From Pseudonocardia lacus (GTDB taxonomy: Bacteria; Actinomycetota; Actinomycetes; Mycobacteriales; Pseudonocardiaceae), in the NCBI RefSeq assembly GCF_018531445.1, contig NZ_JAHDTH010000015.1, positions 1 through 64,000 on the forward strand: a DNA stretch of 64,000 bases, in the 5' to 3' direction. Positions 25,606 to 33,531 of this stretch are shown here, in pieces. The stretch's first letter is position 1. Each line of letters opens with the position of its first letter. The notes beneath the pieces were generated by a model. It saw nothing but the letters and a program-made list of their open reading frames with translations, was not told the origin of the DNA and did no database searches. The translations under genes were made by a program, and so were the position numbers.

Positions 25606-26026
25606 GCGCGTCCGAGGACCGCAGGCCGTGCGAGAGCCGGCGCAGGAGTTCGTCGAGGGCCACCTTGTCGGGGCCGAGGATCTCCTGGAACTGCTCCTGC
25701 ACCCCGGCGGCGGCGATGTCCCAGCCGGCCAGCGCCTTCCGGCCGCGGGCGGTGGCGAAGACCAGCACGCGCCTGCGGTCCTCGTCGTCGACGCGGCGCA
25801 GCACCAGGTTGGCCGAGACCATGCGGTCGACGAGCTTGGACAGCTTCGGGGCGAGCAGCAGGGCGTGCTCGGCGACGACGTTCATCGGGCAGCCGCCCCG
25901 CTCGGCGAGCAGCGACAGGATCCGCCACTGGTCGATGTCGGCGCCCGCGGCGCGCAGGGCGTCGTCGAGGCGCTGGGTGGCGGCGCGTTCGACGATCGAG
26001 AGCAGGCGCAGCGATTCGTCGCTCAC
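25595..26026 (-). CDS. MarR-family transcriptional regulator
   Basis: A 143-residue winged-helix regulator. RAAGADIDQWRILSLLAERGG, VVAEHALLLAPKLSKLVDRM and VDDEDRRRVLVFATARGRKAL form the typical MarR recognition helix and wing. GTG at 26026 begins SDESLRLLSIVERAATQRLD, the first dimerisation helix; longer frames run into the divergent gene. It is divergent from the AmiC-like gene by 60 bp. It probably regulates the amide locus, by analogy with regulators beside formamidase genes. Confidence 0.9.
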   Translation of the reverse strand: MSDESLRLLSIVERAATQRLDDALRAAGADIDQWRILSLLAERGGCPMNVVAEHALLLAPKLSKLVDRMVSANLVLRRVDDEDRRRVLVFATARGRKALAGWDIAAAGVQEQFQEILGPDKVALDELLRRLSHGLRSSDAPTG

Positions 26027-26038
26027 TCGATCCCGATC

Positions 26039-26066
26039 CTCCGAACGGAGCAGCTCGCGGGCTGCG
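26039..26066. promoter_or_regulatory. Two short palindromes between marR and amiC-like genes
   Basis: CTCCG-AA-CGGAG (26039-26050) is followed directly by GCAGC-TCGCGG-GCTGC (26051-26066). They occupy the 60-bp divergent gap and could be MarR operators. Short GC-rich palindromes arise by chance in this genome, so support is modest. Confidence 0.35.
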
Positions 26067-26086
26067 GATGTGGCTAGCGTGGCCGG

Positions 26087-27181
26087 ATGGCCCGCTACGA
26101 GGCCCTTCAGCATCCCACGTCGCCCGGCCGCGGACCGGACGTGTTGAACATGGCGCTGGTCATCCCGCTGCAGGGGCCGGCCGGCATCTTCGGGCCGTCC
26201 TGCGAGAGCTGCGGCGAGCTGGCCATGGAGGAGGTCAACGCCGAGGGCGGCGTGCTCGGCCGGGAGCTGAACCTCGTCCCGGTCGACGGCGGCGCGGGGC
26301 CGGCCGCGGTGGCCCGCGAGGTCGACGCGCTGCTCAAGGCGGGCGCGGTCGAGGCGGTGACGGGCTGGCACATCTCGGCCGTGCGGGAGGCCGTCGCCCC
26401 GGTGATCGACGGCCGGGTGCCCTACGCGTACACCGCGCTCTACGAGGGCGGCGAGCACCGGCCGGGGGTGTTCCTCACCGGCGAGACGCCCGACCTGCAG
26501 CTGGGTCCGGCGCTGGACTGGTTCGCCGGGGCGGCCGGGGCCCGGCGGTGGACGATCGTCGGCGACGACTACGTCTGGCCGCGCCGCTCGGCCGCGGTGG
26601 CGCGGCGCTTCCTGCGCCGGATCGGCGGCACCGTCTGCGACGAGATGTACGTGCCGCTGGGCACGACCGACTTCGGGCCCGTGCTGAAGCGCGTGGAGCG
26701 CAGCGGCTGCGACGCCGTCCTGATGCTGCTCATCGGCGCCGACGCCGTCGAGTTCAACCGGGCGTTCAGCGCGCTCGGCCTGGACCGCGACATGCTGCGG
26801 TTCAGCTCCCTGATCGACGAGAACGTGCTGCTCGCCTCCGGCGCCGACAACACCCGCGGGCTGATGACCTCGGCGGGCTACTTCGAGGACCTCACCACCA
26901 CGTCGAGCCTGGACTTCGCGGCGGCGTACTTCCGCCGCTTCGGCGCCGACGCTCCGGTGCTCAACAGCCTGGGCGAGTCCTGCTACGAGGGGGTGCGGCT
27001 GCTCACTGCGCTCATGCGGCGGGCGGGTTCGACGGCGGTCCGGCCGATGATGTCGGTGGCCGAGGGGCTGTCGTACGAGAGCCCGCGCGGCACCGTGCAG
27101 ATCCGCGACCGGCACCTGCGCCAGCGCGTGTTCCTGGCCGTGGCCGACGGCCTGACCTGGGACGTCATCCAGCAGCTCTGA
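26087..27181 (+). CDS. AmiC/UrtA-like amide-binding protein, cytoplasmic
   Basis: The 364-residue protein has the periplasmic-binding-protein type I fold of the AmiC/leucine-binding group: MALVIPLQGPAGIFGPSCES, LAMEEVNAEGGVLGRELNLV, VEAVTGWHISAVREAVAPVI and IVGDDYVWPRRSAAVARRF. It lacks a signal peptide or lipobox, so it is probably a cytoplasmic ligand sensor like AmiC, rather than a transport binding protein. It lies between a MarR gene and the FmdB-FmdA-AmiS genes and likely senses short amides. Confidence 0.86.
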   Translation: MARYEALQHPTSPGRGPDVLNMALVIPLQGPAGIFGPSCESCGELAMEEVNAEGGVLGRELNLVPVDGGAGPAAVAREVDALLKAGAVEAVTGWHISAVREAVAPVIDGRVPYAYTALYEGGEHRPGVFLTGETPDLQLGPALDWFAGAAGARRWTIVGDDYVWPRRSAAVARRFLRRIGGTVCDEMYVPLGTTDFGPVLKRVERSGCDAVLMLLIGADAVEFNRAFSALGLDRDMLRFSSLIDENVLLASGADNTRGLMTSAGYFEDLTTTSSLDFAAAYFRRFGADAPVLNSLGESCYEGVRLLTALMRRAGSTAVRPMMSVAEGLSYESPRGTVQIRDRHLRQRVFLAVADGLTWDVIQQL

Positions 27182-27194
27182 CCGGCGAGGCCCG

Positions 27195-27223
27195 TTGACA
27201 CCGGCCTGCTCAGTCGTTACTTT
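27195..27223 (+). promoter_or_regulatory. Promoter of the fmdB-fmdA-amiS genes
   Basis: TTGACA (27195-27200) and TACTTT (27218-27223) are spaced by 17 bp. Transcription from about 27230 would give a 40-nt leader that includes an AT-rich GAAATTATTTC palindrome and the CGTCAA-TG-TTGACG palindrome. The AT-rich composition contrasts with the surroundings. Confidence 0.62.
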
Positions 27224-27245
27224 CCAGAGAAATTATTTCCGCGCT

Positions 27246-27259
27246 CGTCAATGTTGACG
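27246..27259 (+). promoter_or_regulatory. CGTCAA-TG-TTGACG palindrome in the fmdB leader
   Basis: Perfect six-base arms surround a TG centre, 11 bases before the fmdB ATG and just after the predicted transcription start. It is a good candidate operator; the protein is unknown. Confidence 0.45.
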
Positions 27260-27270
27260 GTGAGGACCCG

Positions 27271-27558
27271 ATGGCGACCTACACCTACCGCTGCGAAGTC
27301 GACGGCCCGCTCGACGTCCGCCGGCCGATCGGCACGGCCCCGGCGACGGTCCCGTGCCCGGCCTGCGGCGCGACCGCGCCGCGCATGATCACGGCGCCGA
27401 TGCTGGGGCTCGCCGACCGCGGCCGGATGGCCCTCATCGACCGGTCCGAGGCGTCCCGGACCGACCCGGCCGTCGTGTCGGCGGTCCCGGCCGCACCCCG
27501 GGCGCGCCGCGCGGCGCCGCGGCTGGACCCGCGCACGCGCCACCTGCCGCGCCCCTGA
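27271..27558 (+). CDS. FmdB-family zinc-ribbon protein
   Basis: A 95-residue protein whose N-terminal 40 residues are an FmdB zinc ribbon: TYTYRCEVDGPLDVRRPIG and VPCPACGATAPR. Only three of the usual four Cys are present, because the first knuckle is CEVD instead of CxxC. The remainder is Ala/Arg/Pro-rich and probably unstructured. FmdB-like genes accompany formamidase genes and are thought to regulate or assist them. GAGGA lies upstream of the ATG. The damaged zinc site makes its activity uncertain. Confidence 0.82.
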   Translation: MATYTYRCEVDGPLDVRRPIGTAPATVPCPACGATAPRMITAPMLGLADRGRMALIDRSEASRTDPAVVSAVPAAPRARRAAPRLDPRTRHLPRP

Positions 27559-27646
27559 CCCCAGGCGGCCCCGCGGCCGCGACCCGATCGGCCCACCCGT
27601 CGGTGGGCCTGCTCGACCGTGCCGTCCACGAGAGAGGTGCTCCCGC

Positions 27647-28900
27647 ATGCCCGAGGTCGTGTTCCCGCTCGACTCCCAGAAGAAGTTCACCGAGCAGCGC
27701 ATCGTCGGCCACAACCGCTGGCACCCCGACATCCCGGCGCTGGTGCACGTCAAGCCCGGCGACAGCTTCCGCGTGCACTGCCGCGAGTGGTTCGACGGCG
27801 CCATCCACAACGACGACTCCGCCGACGACATCCTCAACGCGCCACTGCCCGGCGTGCACGTGCTGTCCGGCCCGATCGCCGTCGAGGGCGCCGAACCGGG
27901 CGACCTGCTCATCGTCGACATCCTCGACGTCGGCCCGATCCCCCAGGAGGACTCCGGCCCGCTCGCCGGCCAGGGCTGGGGCTACACGGGTGTCTTCGCC
28001 ACCCGCAACGGCGGCGGGTTCCTGACCGAGCAGTTCCCGGACGCCTACAAGGTCGTCTGGGACTTCCAGGGCGGCCGGGCCACGTCGCGGCACGTGCCGG
28101 GCGTCTCGTTCACCGGCATCGTGCACCCCGGGCTGATGGGCACCGCTCCGTCGGCGCAACTGCTGGCCAGGTGGAACGCCCGCGAGCAGGCCCTCATCGA
28201 CACCGACCCGGACCGGGTGCCGCCGCTGGCGCTGCCGCCCAACCCCGACTCGGCGATCCTGGGCAGCCTGCGCGGCGACGAGTTCGACCGGGTCGCCGCC
28301 GAGGCGGCCCGCACCGCGCCGCCGCGCGAGAACGGCGGCAACCAGGACATCAAGAACCTCACCAAGGGCTCCCGGGTCTTCTACCCCGTCTTCGTCGACG
28401 GCGCCAAGCTCTCGATGGGCGACCTGCACTTCTCCCAGGGCGACGGCGAGATCACCTTCTGCGGGGCGATCGAGATGGGCGGGTTCATGGACCTGCACGT
28501 CGACCTGATCAAGGGCGGCATGGCGACCTACGGGGTCAGCGAGAACGCGATCTTCATGCCGGGCAACGTCGACCCGCGCTACGACCAGTGGCTCGCGTTC
28601 TCCGGCACGTCGGTGACGCTCTCCGGTGAGCAGCGCTACCTCGACTCGCACCTGTCGTACCAGCGGGCCTGCCTGCACGCCATCGACTACCTGCAGAAGT
28701 TCGGCTACAGCGACATCCAGGCCTACATGATCCTGGGCGCCGCGCCGATCGAGGGCCGGCTGTCGGGCGTCGTCGACATCCCGAACTCGTGCTCGACGGT
28801 CTACCTCCCGACCGCCATCTTCGACATCGACGTGCGGCCCAGCGCGAACGGGCCGCAGCAGATCGACCCCGGTCAGGGCGTCCCCGTGGCGAGGGCCTGA
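27647..28900 (+). CDS. fmdA: Acetamidase/formamidase
   Basis: A 417-residue enzyme of the acetamidase/formamidase family, full length. Recognisable blocks are HNRWHPDIPALVHVKPGD, CREWFDGAIHNDDSADDI, PGVHVLSGPIAVEGAEPGD, SFTGIVHPGLMGTAPS and FMDLHVDLIKGGMATYG. It hydrolyses formamide and short aliphatic amides to ammonia and the acid. GAGAGG lies about ten bases before the ATG. It is preceded by fmdB and followed by an AmiS/UreI-type channel gene, so the product ammonia probably serves as a nitrogen source. Confidence 0.95.
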   Translation: MPEVVFPLDSQKKFTEQRIVGHNRWHPDIPALVHVKPGDSFRVHCREWFDGAIHNDDSADDILNAPLPGVHVLSGPIAVEGAEPGDLLIVDILDVGPIPQEDSGPLAGQGWGYTGVFATRNGGGFLTEQFPDAYKVVWDFQGGRATSRHVPGVSFTGIVHPGLMGTAPSAQLLARWNAREQALIDTDPDRVPPLALPPNPDSAILGSLRGDEFDRVAAEAARTAPPRENGGNQDIKNLTKGSRVFYPVFVDGAKLSMGDLHFSQGDGEITFCGAIEMGGFMDLHVDLIKGGMATYGVSENAIFMPGNVDPRYDQWLAFSGTSVTLSGEQRYLDSHLSYQRACLHAIDYLQKFGYSDIQAYMILGAAPIEGRLSGVVDIPNSCSTVYLPTAIFDIDVRPSANGPQQIDPGQGVPVARA

Positions 28901-28911
28901 CCCCTCCCCTC

Positions 28912-28946
28912 CCGGTGCCGGGCGGCGCGCGGCCGCCCGGCACCGG
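28912..28946 (+). terminator. 14-bp hairpin between fmdA and the AmiS/UreI gene
   Basis: CCGGTGCCGGGCGG (28912-28925) and its perfect inverse (28933-28946) enclose a 7-nt loop. There is no T-run. Located 12 bp after fmdA, it could attenuate read-through into the channel gene or protect the fmdA mRNA end. Confidence 0.65.
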
Positions 28947-28979
28947 CCCACCCGTGTACCCCGAGAAAGGGGACGTGCC

Positions 28980-29618
28980 ATGGGATCCGTCGGGCTGCTC
29001 TTCGTCGGCGCCGTGCTGTTCATCAACGGCGTGATGCTGCTGGGCTGGGTGGACGCCAAGTCCGCGGCGCCGATCAACTTCTTCGTCGGCGCGCTGCAGA
29101 TCATCACCCCGACCTACCTGATCTTCACCGCGGACGGCGACGCCGACACGATCCTGTCGGCGGCCGGGCTGTACCTGTTCGCCTTCACCTACCTCTACGT
29201 CGGGCTGAACCTCACCTTCGACCTCGACGGCACCGGGCTGGGCTACTTCTGCCTGTTCGTGTTCTTGTCCGCGCTCGTCTACTCCGGACTGAACTTCACC
29301 CGCTTCGCCGACCCCGGCTTCGGCGTCATCTGGTTGCACTGGGCGTTCCTGTGGCTGCTGTTCTTCCTGGTCCTCGGGCTGCGCCGGGAGAGCCTGGGCC
29401 GCTACACCGGGGCCGTCTGCGCGATCCAGGGCTGGGTGACGGGGTGGGTGCCGGCGCTGCTGCTGCTCACCGGCGGCTACGCCGCGCTCGCGACGCCGTT
29501 GGCCGTGGTGCTCGCGGTGTTCGGCGTCGTCGTCTACGGGGGGCTCTTCGTCGTGATGGTGCGGCGGGCGGGCCACCGGGACGCGCCGGTCGCGCCGGAC
29601 CGGCACGTCCCGGCCTGA
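28980..29618 (+). CDS. AmiS/UreI-family amide or urea channel
   Basis: The 212-residue protein has about seven hydrophobic helices. GSVGLLFVGAVLFINGVMLL, APINFFVGALQIITPTYLIF and AGLYLFAFTYLYVGLNLTFD are the AmiS/UreI signature segments. The family allows urea or short amides to cross the membrane. AAAGGGG lies about nine bases upstream of the ATG. Following fmdA, it presumably imports the amide substrate. Confidence 0.94.
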   Translation: MGSVGLLFVGAVLFINGVMLLGWVDAKSAAPINFFVGALQIITPTYLIFTADGDADTILSAAGLYLFAFTYLYVGLNLTFDLDGTGLGYFCLFVFLSALVYSGLNFTRFADPGFGVIWLHWAFLWLLFFLVLGLRRESLGRYTGAVCAIQGWVTGWVPALLLLTGGYAALATPLAVVLAVFGVVVYGGLFVVMVRRAGHRDAPVAPDRHVPA

Positions 29619-29738
29619 GCGCCGGGTCTCGCGCCTGGCACGGCTCGGGTCTACGCTGCGGAACAGGTGCGCCGGGAAGTCTGGTCGGCTCCGATTTCCC
29701 GTGCCCCGGGCCAAGCCCGGGCCGACCGAGGCGGCACC

Positions 29739-31010
29739 GTGCGCATCCTGATCACCACCTTCGGCACCCGCGGCGACATCCAGCCCTACGTCGCGCTCGG
29801 CGGCGCCCTCCGGGCCCGCGGCCACGAGGTGGCGCTGGCCGTCCCGGAGGGCTTCCGCGACCTGGTCACCGGCGCCGGGCTGGCCCTGCACCCCGCGGGC
29901 TCGCGCATGCTGACCACGCTGCAGGACGTCATGCCGGAGCTGAGCGGGCCGCGCGACGCGCTGCGGACGCTGGGCGTGATGCGGGAGGCGATGCGCGAGC
30001 ACTTCGACGAGCAGTGGGCGGCGGCGCTGGCCAGCCGGCCAGAACTGATCGTCCACCACCCCAAGTGCCTGGCCGGACCGCACATGGCCGAGGCGCTCGG
30101 GGTGCCCGGGGTGCTGTCGATCCCGCTGCCCTTCTACACCCCGACGCGGGCGCACCCGATCCCGTTCCTCGGCGGCGCCTCGCTGGGTGGCTGGGGCAAC
30201 CGCGCCTCCTACCTGTTCCCCCGCATCGCCACCGTCATGTACGGCGCGATGATCAACGACTTCCGGCGCCGCGTGGGGCTGGGCCGCACCGGCCGGCTCG
30301 CCGACCCGTTGCGCAACCCGGACGGGTCGCCGGTCACCGTGCTCTACCCGTACAGCCGCCACGTCGTGCCGGTGCCGGCCGACTACCCGCCGTCCGCGCA
30401 CGTGACCGGCTACTGGTTCCTGCCGGCCGACGCCGGCTGGCGACCCGACGCCCGGCTCACCGACTTCCTGGCCGCCGGCGACCCGCCGGTCTACGTGGGG
30501 TTCGGCTCGATGGGCTTCGGCAAGGGAGCCGACCAGCGGCGGGAGGCGGTGCTCGGCGCGCTGCGCGCGAACGGCGTGCGCGGGATCGTCGCCACCGGGT
30601 GGGGCGGGCTGACCGCGGGCGACGCGCCCACCGACGACGTCCTCGTCGTCGACGCCGTGCCGCACGACTGGCTCTTCGACCGGGTCGCCGCCGTCGTGCA
30701 CCACGGCGGCGCCGGCTCCACCGCGGCCGGCCTGCGCGCCGGGAAGCCGACGCTGATCTGCCCGTTCCTCGGCGACCAGCCGTTCTGGGGTGCCCGGGTG
30801 CACGCGGCGGGCGCCGGCCCGCGGCCACTGCCCGCCCGGAAGCTGGCCGCAGGCCTGACCCGGCGCCTCGGCGAACTCGTCGAGCACGAGTCCTACCGGC
30901 GCCGCGCGGCCGCGATCGGGGAGTTGATCCGGGCCGAGGACGGGACGGGCACGGCGGTCGAGGTCCTGGAGCGGCTGGTCCGATCCGGCCCGACCCGTGC
31001 CTCGGCGTGA
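29739..31010 (+). CDS. GT1-family glycosyltransferase (sterol/macrolide type)
   Basis: The 423-residue enzyme begins MRILITTFGTRGDIQPYVAL, the signature of the sterol 3-beta-glucosyltransferase/MGT group. The C-terminal nucleotide-sugar site contains VYVGFGSMGFG, VPHDWLFDRVAAVVHHGGAG and LRAGKPTLICPFLGDQPFWG. It should transfer a sugar from a UDP- or TDP-donor to a hydrophobic acceptor, either a lipid or a natural product. GTG at 29739 is chosen because homology starts exactly there; GAGG lies upstream. The neighbours give no acceptor hint. Confidence 0.93.
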   Translation: MRILITTFGTRGDIQPYVALGGALRARGHEVALAVPEGFRDLVTGAGLALHPAGSRMLTTLQDVMPELSGPRDALRTLGVMREAMREHFDEQWAAALASRPELIVHHPKCLAGPHMAEALGVPGVLSIPLPFYTPTRAHPIPFLGGASLGGWGNRASYLFPRIATVMYGAMINDFRRRVGLGRTGRLADPLRNPDGSPVTVLYPYSRHVVPVPADYPPSAHVTGYWFLPADAGWRPDARLTDFLAAGDPPVYVGFGSMGFGKGADQRREAVLGALRANGVRGIVATGWGGLTAGDAPTDDVLVVDAVPHDWLFDRVAAVVHHGGAGSTAAGLRAGKPTLICPFLGDQPFWGARVHAAGAGPRPLPARKLAAGLTRRLGELVEHESYRRRAAAIGELIRAEDGTGTAVEVLERLVRSGPTRASA

Positions 31011-31095
31011 CCGGGACCGCTCCAAAGTCTTTGCCCAAGGGCAACTATCGGTCACCCTGGGGGACGACAACGCCGTCAGCCCAACAGGGAGCGCG

Positions 31096-32478
31096 ATGAT
31101 CCACGGACCCGTCACCGGTGGCGACCACGGCTGGGCCTTCGGCCGGCCGATCCTCGACCTCGCCGAGCACGGCTACGTCGAGGAGGAGTTCTTCCTCTCC
31201 GGCGACGCCACCACCTACCGCCCCGTCGTGGGCACCGAACTGGGCCGCGACGGGCTGTGGCGCGTCGAGCCCAAGGGCACGCTGCCGTTCACCACCCGGC
31301 TGCTCGTCTACCGGCCCGCCGACCCCGAGCGGTTCAACGGCACCGCGGTCGTTTGCTGGAACAACGTCACCGCGGGCTACGAGCTGTTCCACGGCGAGAC
31401 CCCGGAGATCATCGAGGGCGGGTACGCCTTCGTCGGCGCCACCGTGCAGCGCGTCGGCGTGCACGGCTTCCCGGCCGCCCCGCAGGGCCTCGCCGCATGG
31501 GATCCGGGGCGCTACGGATCGCTCGACATCCCGACCGACGACTGCTCCTACGACATCTTCTCCCAGGTCGGACGGGCCGTCGGCGCCAACCGCGACCGCT
31601 CGGGAATCGACCCGCTCGGCGGGCTCGACGTGCAGCGGGTGATCGCACTCGGCGCCTCCCAGTCGGCCGGCAGGCTGTCGACCTACGTCAACGCGATCCA
31701 CCCGCTCGGCCGCGTCTTCGACGGCTTCATCCTGCAGATCTACTTCGGCGCCGGCACCCCGCTGGAAGGCGGCGACCGCACCGTGGCACCCGCCGCCGTC
31801 CCCGGCCCGGCCCGGCTGCCGCGCGGCGCCAACCTGCTCCGCGAGCTCGACGTGCCGGTCATGGTGGTCAACTCCGAGCTGGAGGCGATCGCCTGCCACT
31901 CCGTGCGCCAACCCGACACCGACCGCGTCGTCACCTGGGAGTCGGCCGGCACCACGCACGTCGCGGTGCAGTCGCAGCTGCTGCGCAACCGCAAGTACCG
32001 GCGCGACTTCGGCGTCGCCCCGCCGCCCGAGCCCGAGCGGATGAACCGCATCGCGATCACCCCGCTCTACGACGCGGCGCTGCACCACATGAACCGCTGG
32101 GCCGGCGGCGGCGCCCCGGCCCCGAGCCAGCCGCTGGTCGAGTTCGCCGGCGCCGAGCCGACCGTGGTCCGCGACGAGCACGGCATCGCCCGCGGCGGCA
32201 TCCGGCTGCCGCAGGTCGAGGCCCCGGTGGCCACCAACAGCTCGGTCCCGCTGAGCACCGACTTCGTCGGCGCGCTCCGCGGCTCCAACGACCCCTTCAC
32301 CCGGGAGAAGCTCGACGCGCTCTACGGCGACGAGACCGGCTACCTGGCCCGCTTCGAGGCGGCGGCGCAGCGGGCGGTCGAGGCCGGGGTGCTGCTGCCC
32401 CGCGACGTCGCCCCCGCGGTCGCGGAGGCCGCCGAGGAGTACCGGCGGGCCTGCGCCACGGACCGCGTCCCGACCTGA
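31096..32478 (+). CDS. Alpha/beta hydrolase domain-containing protein
   Basis: This 460-residue protein belongs to a large actinobacterial group annotated as alpha/beta hydrolase domain-containing. Characteristic stretches are YVEEEFFLSGDATTY, FTTRLLVYRPADPERFNGT, VVCWNNVTAGYE and the nucleophile elbow GASQSAGRLSTYVNAIHP with the catalytic Ser. A C-terminal His is probably that in WESAGTTHVAVQ. The substrate is not known. ATG at 31096 has AGGGAG five bases upstream; the longer frame lacks homology. Confidence 0.85.
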   Translation: MIHGPVTGGDHGWAFGRPILDLAEHGYVEEEFFLSGDATTYRPVVGTELGRDGLWRVEPKGTLPFTTRLLVYRPADPERFNGTAVVCWNNVTAGYELFHGETPEIIEGGYAFVGATVQRVGVHGFPAAPQGLAAWDPGRYGSLDIPTDDCSYDIFSQVGRAVGANRDRSGIDPLGGLDVQRVIALGASQSAGRLSTYVNAIHPLGRVFDGFILQIYFGAGTPLEGGDRTVAPAAVPGPARLPRGANLLRELDVPVMVVNSELEAIACHSVRQPDTDRVVTWESAGTTHVAVQSQLLRNRKYRRDFGVAPPPEPERMNRIAITPLYDAALHHMNRWAGGGAPAPSQPLVEFAGAEPTVVRDEHGIARGGIRLPQVEAPVATNSSVPLSTDFVGALRGSNDPFTREKLDALYGDETGYLARFEAAAQRAVEAGVLLPRDVAPAVAEAAEEYRRACATDRVPT

Positions 32479-32496
32479 CCCCGCCCCGTGGCGGGG
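32479..32496 (+). terminator. GC hairpin directly after the alpha/beta hydrolase gene
   Basis: CCCCGCC-CCGT-GGCGGGG, a seven-pair stem with a four-base loop, begins at the base after the stop codon. A G-run follows, and there is no T-run. Confidence 0.55.
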
Positions 32497-32503
32497 GGCT
32501 GGT

Positions 32504-32554
32504 GGACGAGAGTGGCTTTCGCCCGACGAGGCCGGACGAAAGCCGCGCTCGTCC
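32504..32554. repeat. 51-bp imperfect palindrome
   Basis: Arms of 22 nt (32504-32525 and 32533-32554) pair with three mismatches around a 7-nt loop. Both ends read GGACGAG...CTCGTCC with GGCTTTCG inside. It lies in the convergent gap, ahead of a second, smaller hairpin and the 65-bp copy B. Confidence 0.7.
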
Positions 32555-32583
32555 CGCGCCGCGCGCTGCCCGGGGACGGCGCC

Positions 32584-32614
32584 GGGTTGGACGAAAGCGG
32601 TTCTCGTCCAATCC
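32584..32614. repeat. 31-bp palindrome related to the previous one
   Basis: TTGGACGA (32587-32594) pairs with TCGTCCAA (32604-32611) around AAGCGGTTC, with GG/CC outer pairs beyond a wobble. It shares GGACGAAAGC with the 51-bp element and TTCTCG with the 65-bp family. Confidence 0.6.
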
Positions 32615-32639
32615 GCCGCTGACCCCCGCGCCCGCGGTC

Positions 32640-32704
32640 CCGTCGAGAACGAAGTTGTGGTGATCAACAGGGCTTGTTGATCACGACAACGTCGTTCTCG
32701 ACGG
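32640..32704. repeat. 65-bp palindromic element, copy B
   Basis: Nearly perfect hairpin: 30-nt arms with two mismatches and a five-base GGGCT loop. The outer arm is CCGTCGAGAACGA and the inner stem TGATCAACA/TGTTGATCA. The last codons and the TGA of the adjoining minus-strand membrane-protein gene (32681-32683) lie in its right arm. Confidence 0.9.
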
Positions 32705-33067
32705 GGGAGCCAGGGCGGGGGCGGCCAGGAGCAGGAGGGCCGGCGGGAGGAAGGCTCCGCCGATGCCGAGTCCGAGCAGCAGGCCCCACCCGCCGATCGC
32801 CGCCGCGGCGAGCAGGTCGACGGCGGTGCGCCGGGCCAGCGGTGGGACTACGGCCGCGACGACGGGGACGCCGAGCAGGTAGATCGCCGCCGGACCGGAG
32901 TCCTGGACCGCGAACGGCGTGAGCAGGCCGGCGGTCAGGACGACGATCGCCGCGGCGGCCAGCCGGACGGTGCGGCGGGCATCGGCGGGGCGGGCGACCA
33001 CCAGCAGGACGGCCGCCGCCACCGCCCCGCCGAGCGCGGTGACCATCGCGATGCCGACCATGGACAC
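32681..33067 (-). CDS. Small four-helix membrane protein
   Basis: A 128-residue hydrophobic protein with about four membrane helices: residues 4-24, 35-54, 62-80 and 86-118. No domain is recognised. GTG at 33067, or the ATG two codons later, can start it. The last nine or so residues (ending SRTTLS) and the stop are encoded by the 65-bp repeat copy B, so the present C-terminus was created or altered by the repeat. Confidence 0.7.
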   Translation of the reverse strand: MSMVGIAMVTALGGAVAAAVLLVVARPADARRTVRLAAAAIVVLTAGLLTPFAVQDSGPAAIYLLGVPVVAAVVPPLARRTAVDLLAAAAIGGWGLLLGLGIGGAFLPPALLLLAAPALAPPSRTTLS

Positions 33068-33142
33068 CCCCTGCCCCCAGCGCAGGTTAGCCCCGCGCCA
33101 CCCGGTCCGTAACCAGCCGCTCGCACTCGGCGATGATCAGGA

Positions 33143-33526
33143 GTGACCCGCTCCCCGCGCTTCGCCACCACCATCGCCCTGCCCCTGCTCGTGCTGGCCG
33201 GCTGCGCCGCCGCCGCACCCGCCATCGCACCCGTCGCGGCCGCCCCGGCCACGGCCGCCGGGAAGTCCGCGACCGCGCCGCTGACGCCGTCGGAACTGGC
33301 GTTCGTCGAGCGGGTCGGGGCGGTCTCGCCCGCTCTCGCGCAGCGGCCCGAGCAGGCCGTCGGCCGGGGCGAGAGCATCTGCTTCGGCCTGCGGAACGAC
33401 TCGCCGGCCGACAAGCTCGCCGCCGACGCCGCCGAGCGGTTCGGCGGTGACGGCGTCGAACTCTCCGACGCCGACGCCACGAAGATCGTCGACGCGGCGC
33501 GGGAGACGCTCTGCGCGGCCGGCTGA
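33143..33526 (+). CDS. DUF732-like lipoprotein
   Basis: The 127-residue protein has a lipoprotein signal: RSPRFATTIALPLLVLAGC, with the lipobox LAGC at about residues 18-21. After an Ala-rich linker, the domain LTPSELAFVERVGAVSPAL, GESICFGLRND and ARETLCAAG has two Cys. This is the pattern of DUF732, a small actinobacterial secreted domain with a likely disulfide. Its function is unknown. AGGA overlaps the region just before GTG. It stands alone between two unrelated genes. Confidence 0.82.
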   Translation: MTRSPRFATTIALPLLVLAGCAAAAPAIAPVAAAPATAAGKSATAPLTPSELAFVERVGAVSPALAQRPEQAVGRGESICFGLRNDSPADKLAADAAERFGGDGVELSDADATKIVDAARETLCAAG

Positions 33527-33531
33527 CCGGG

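Noticed and set aside
28554-31115. Minus-strand ORF of 853 codons opposite the formamidase, AmiS and glycosyltransferase genes
   Set aside because: The opposite strand carries three clear protein families; this frame is an effect of high GC content.
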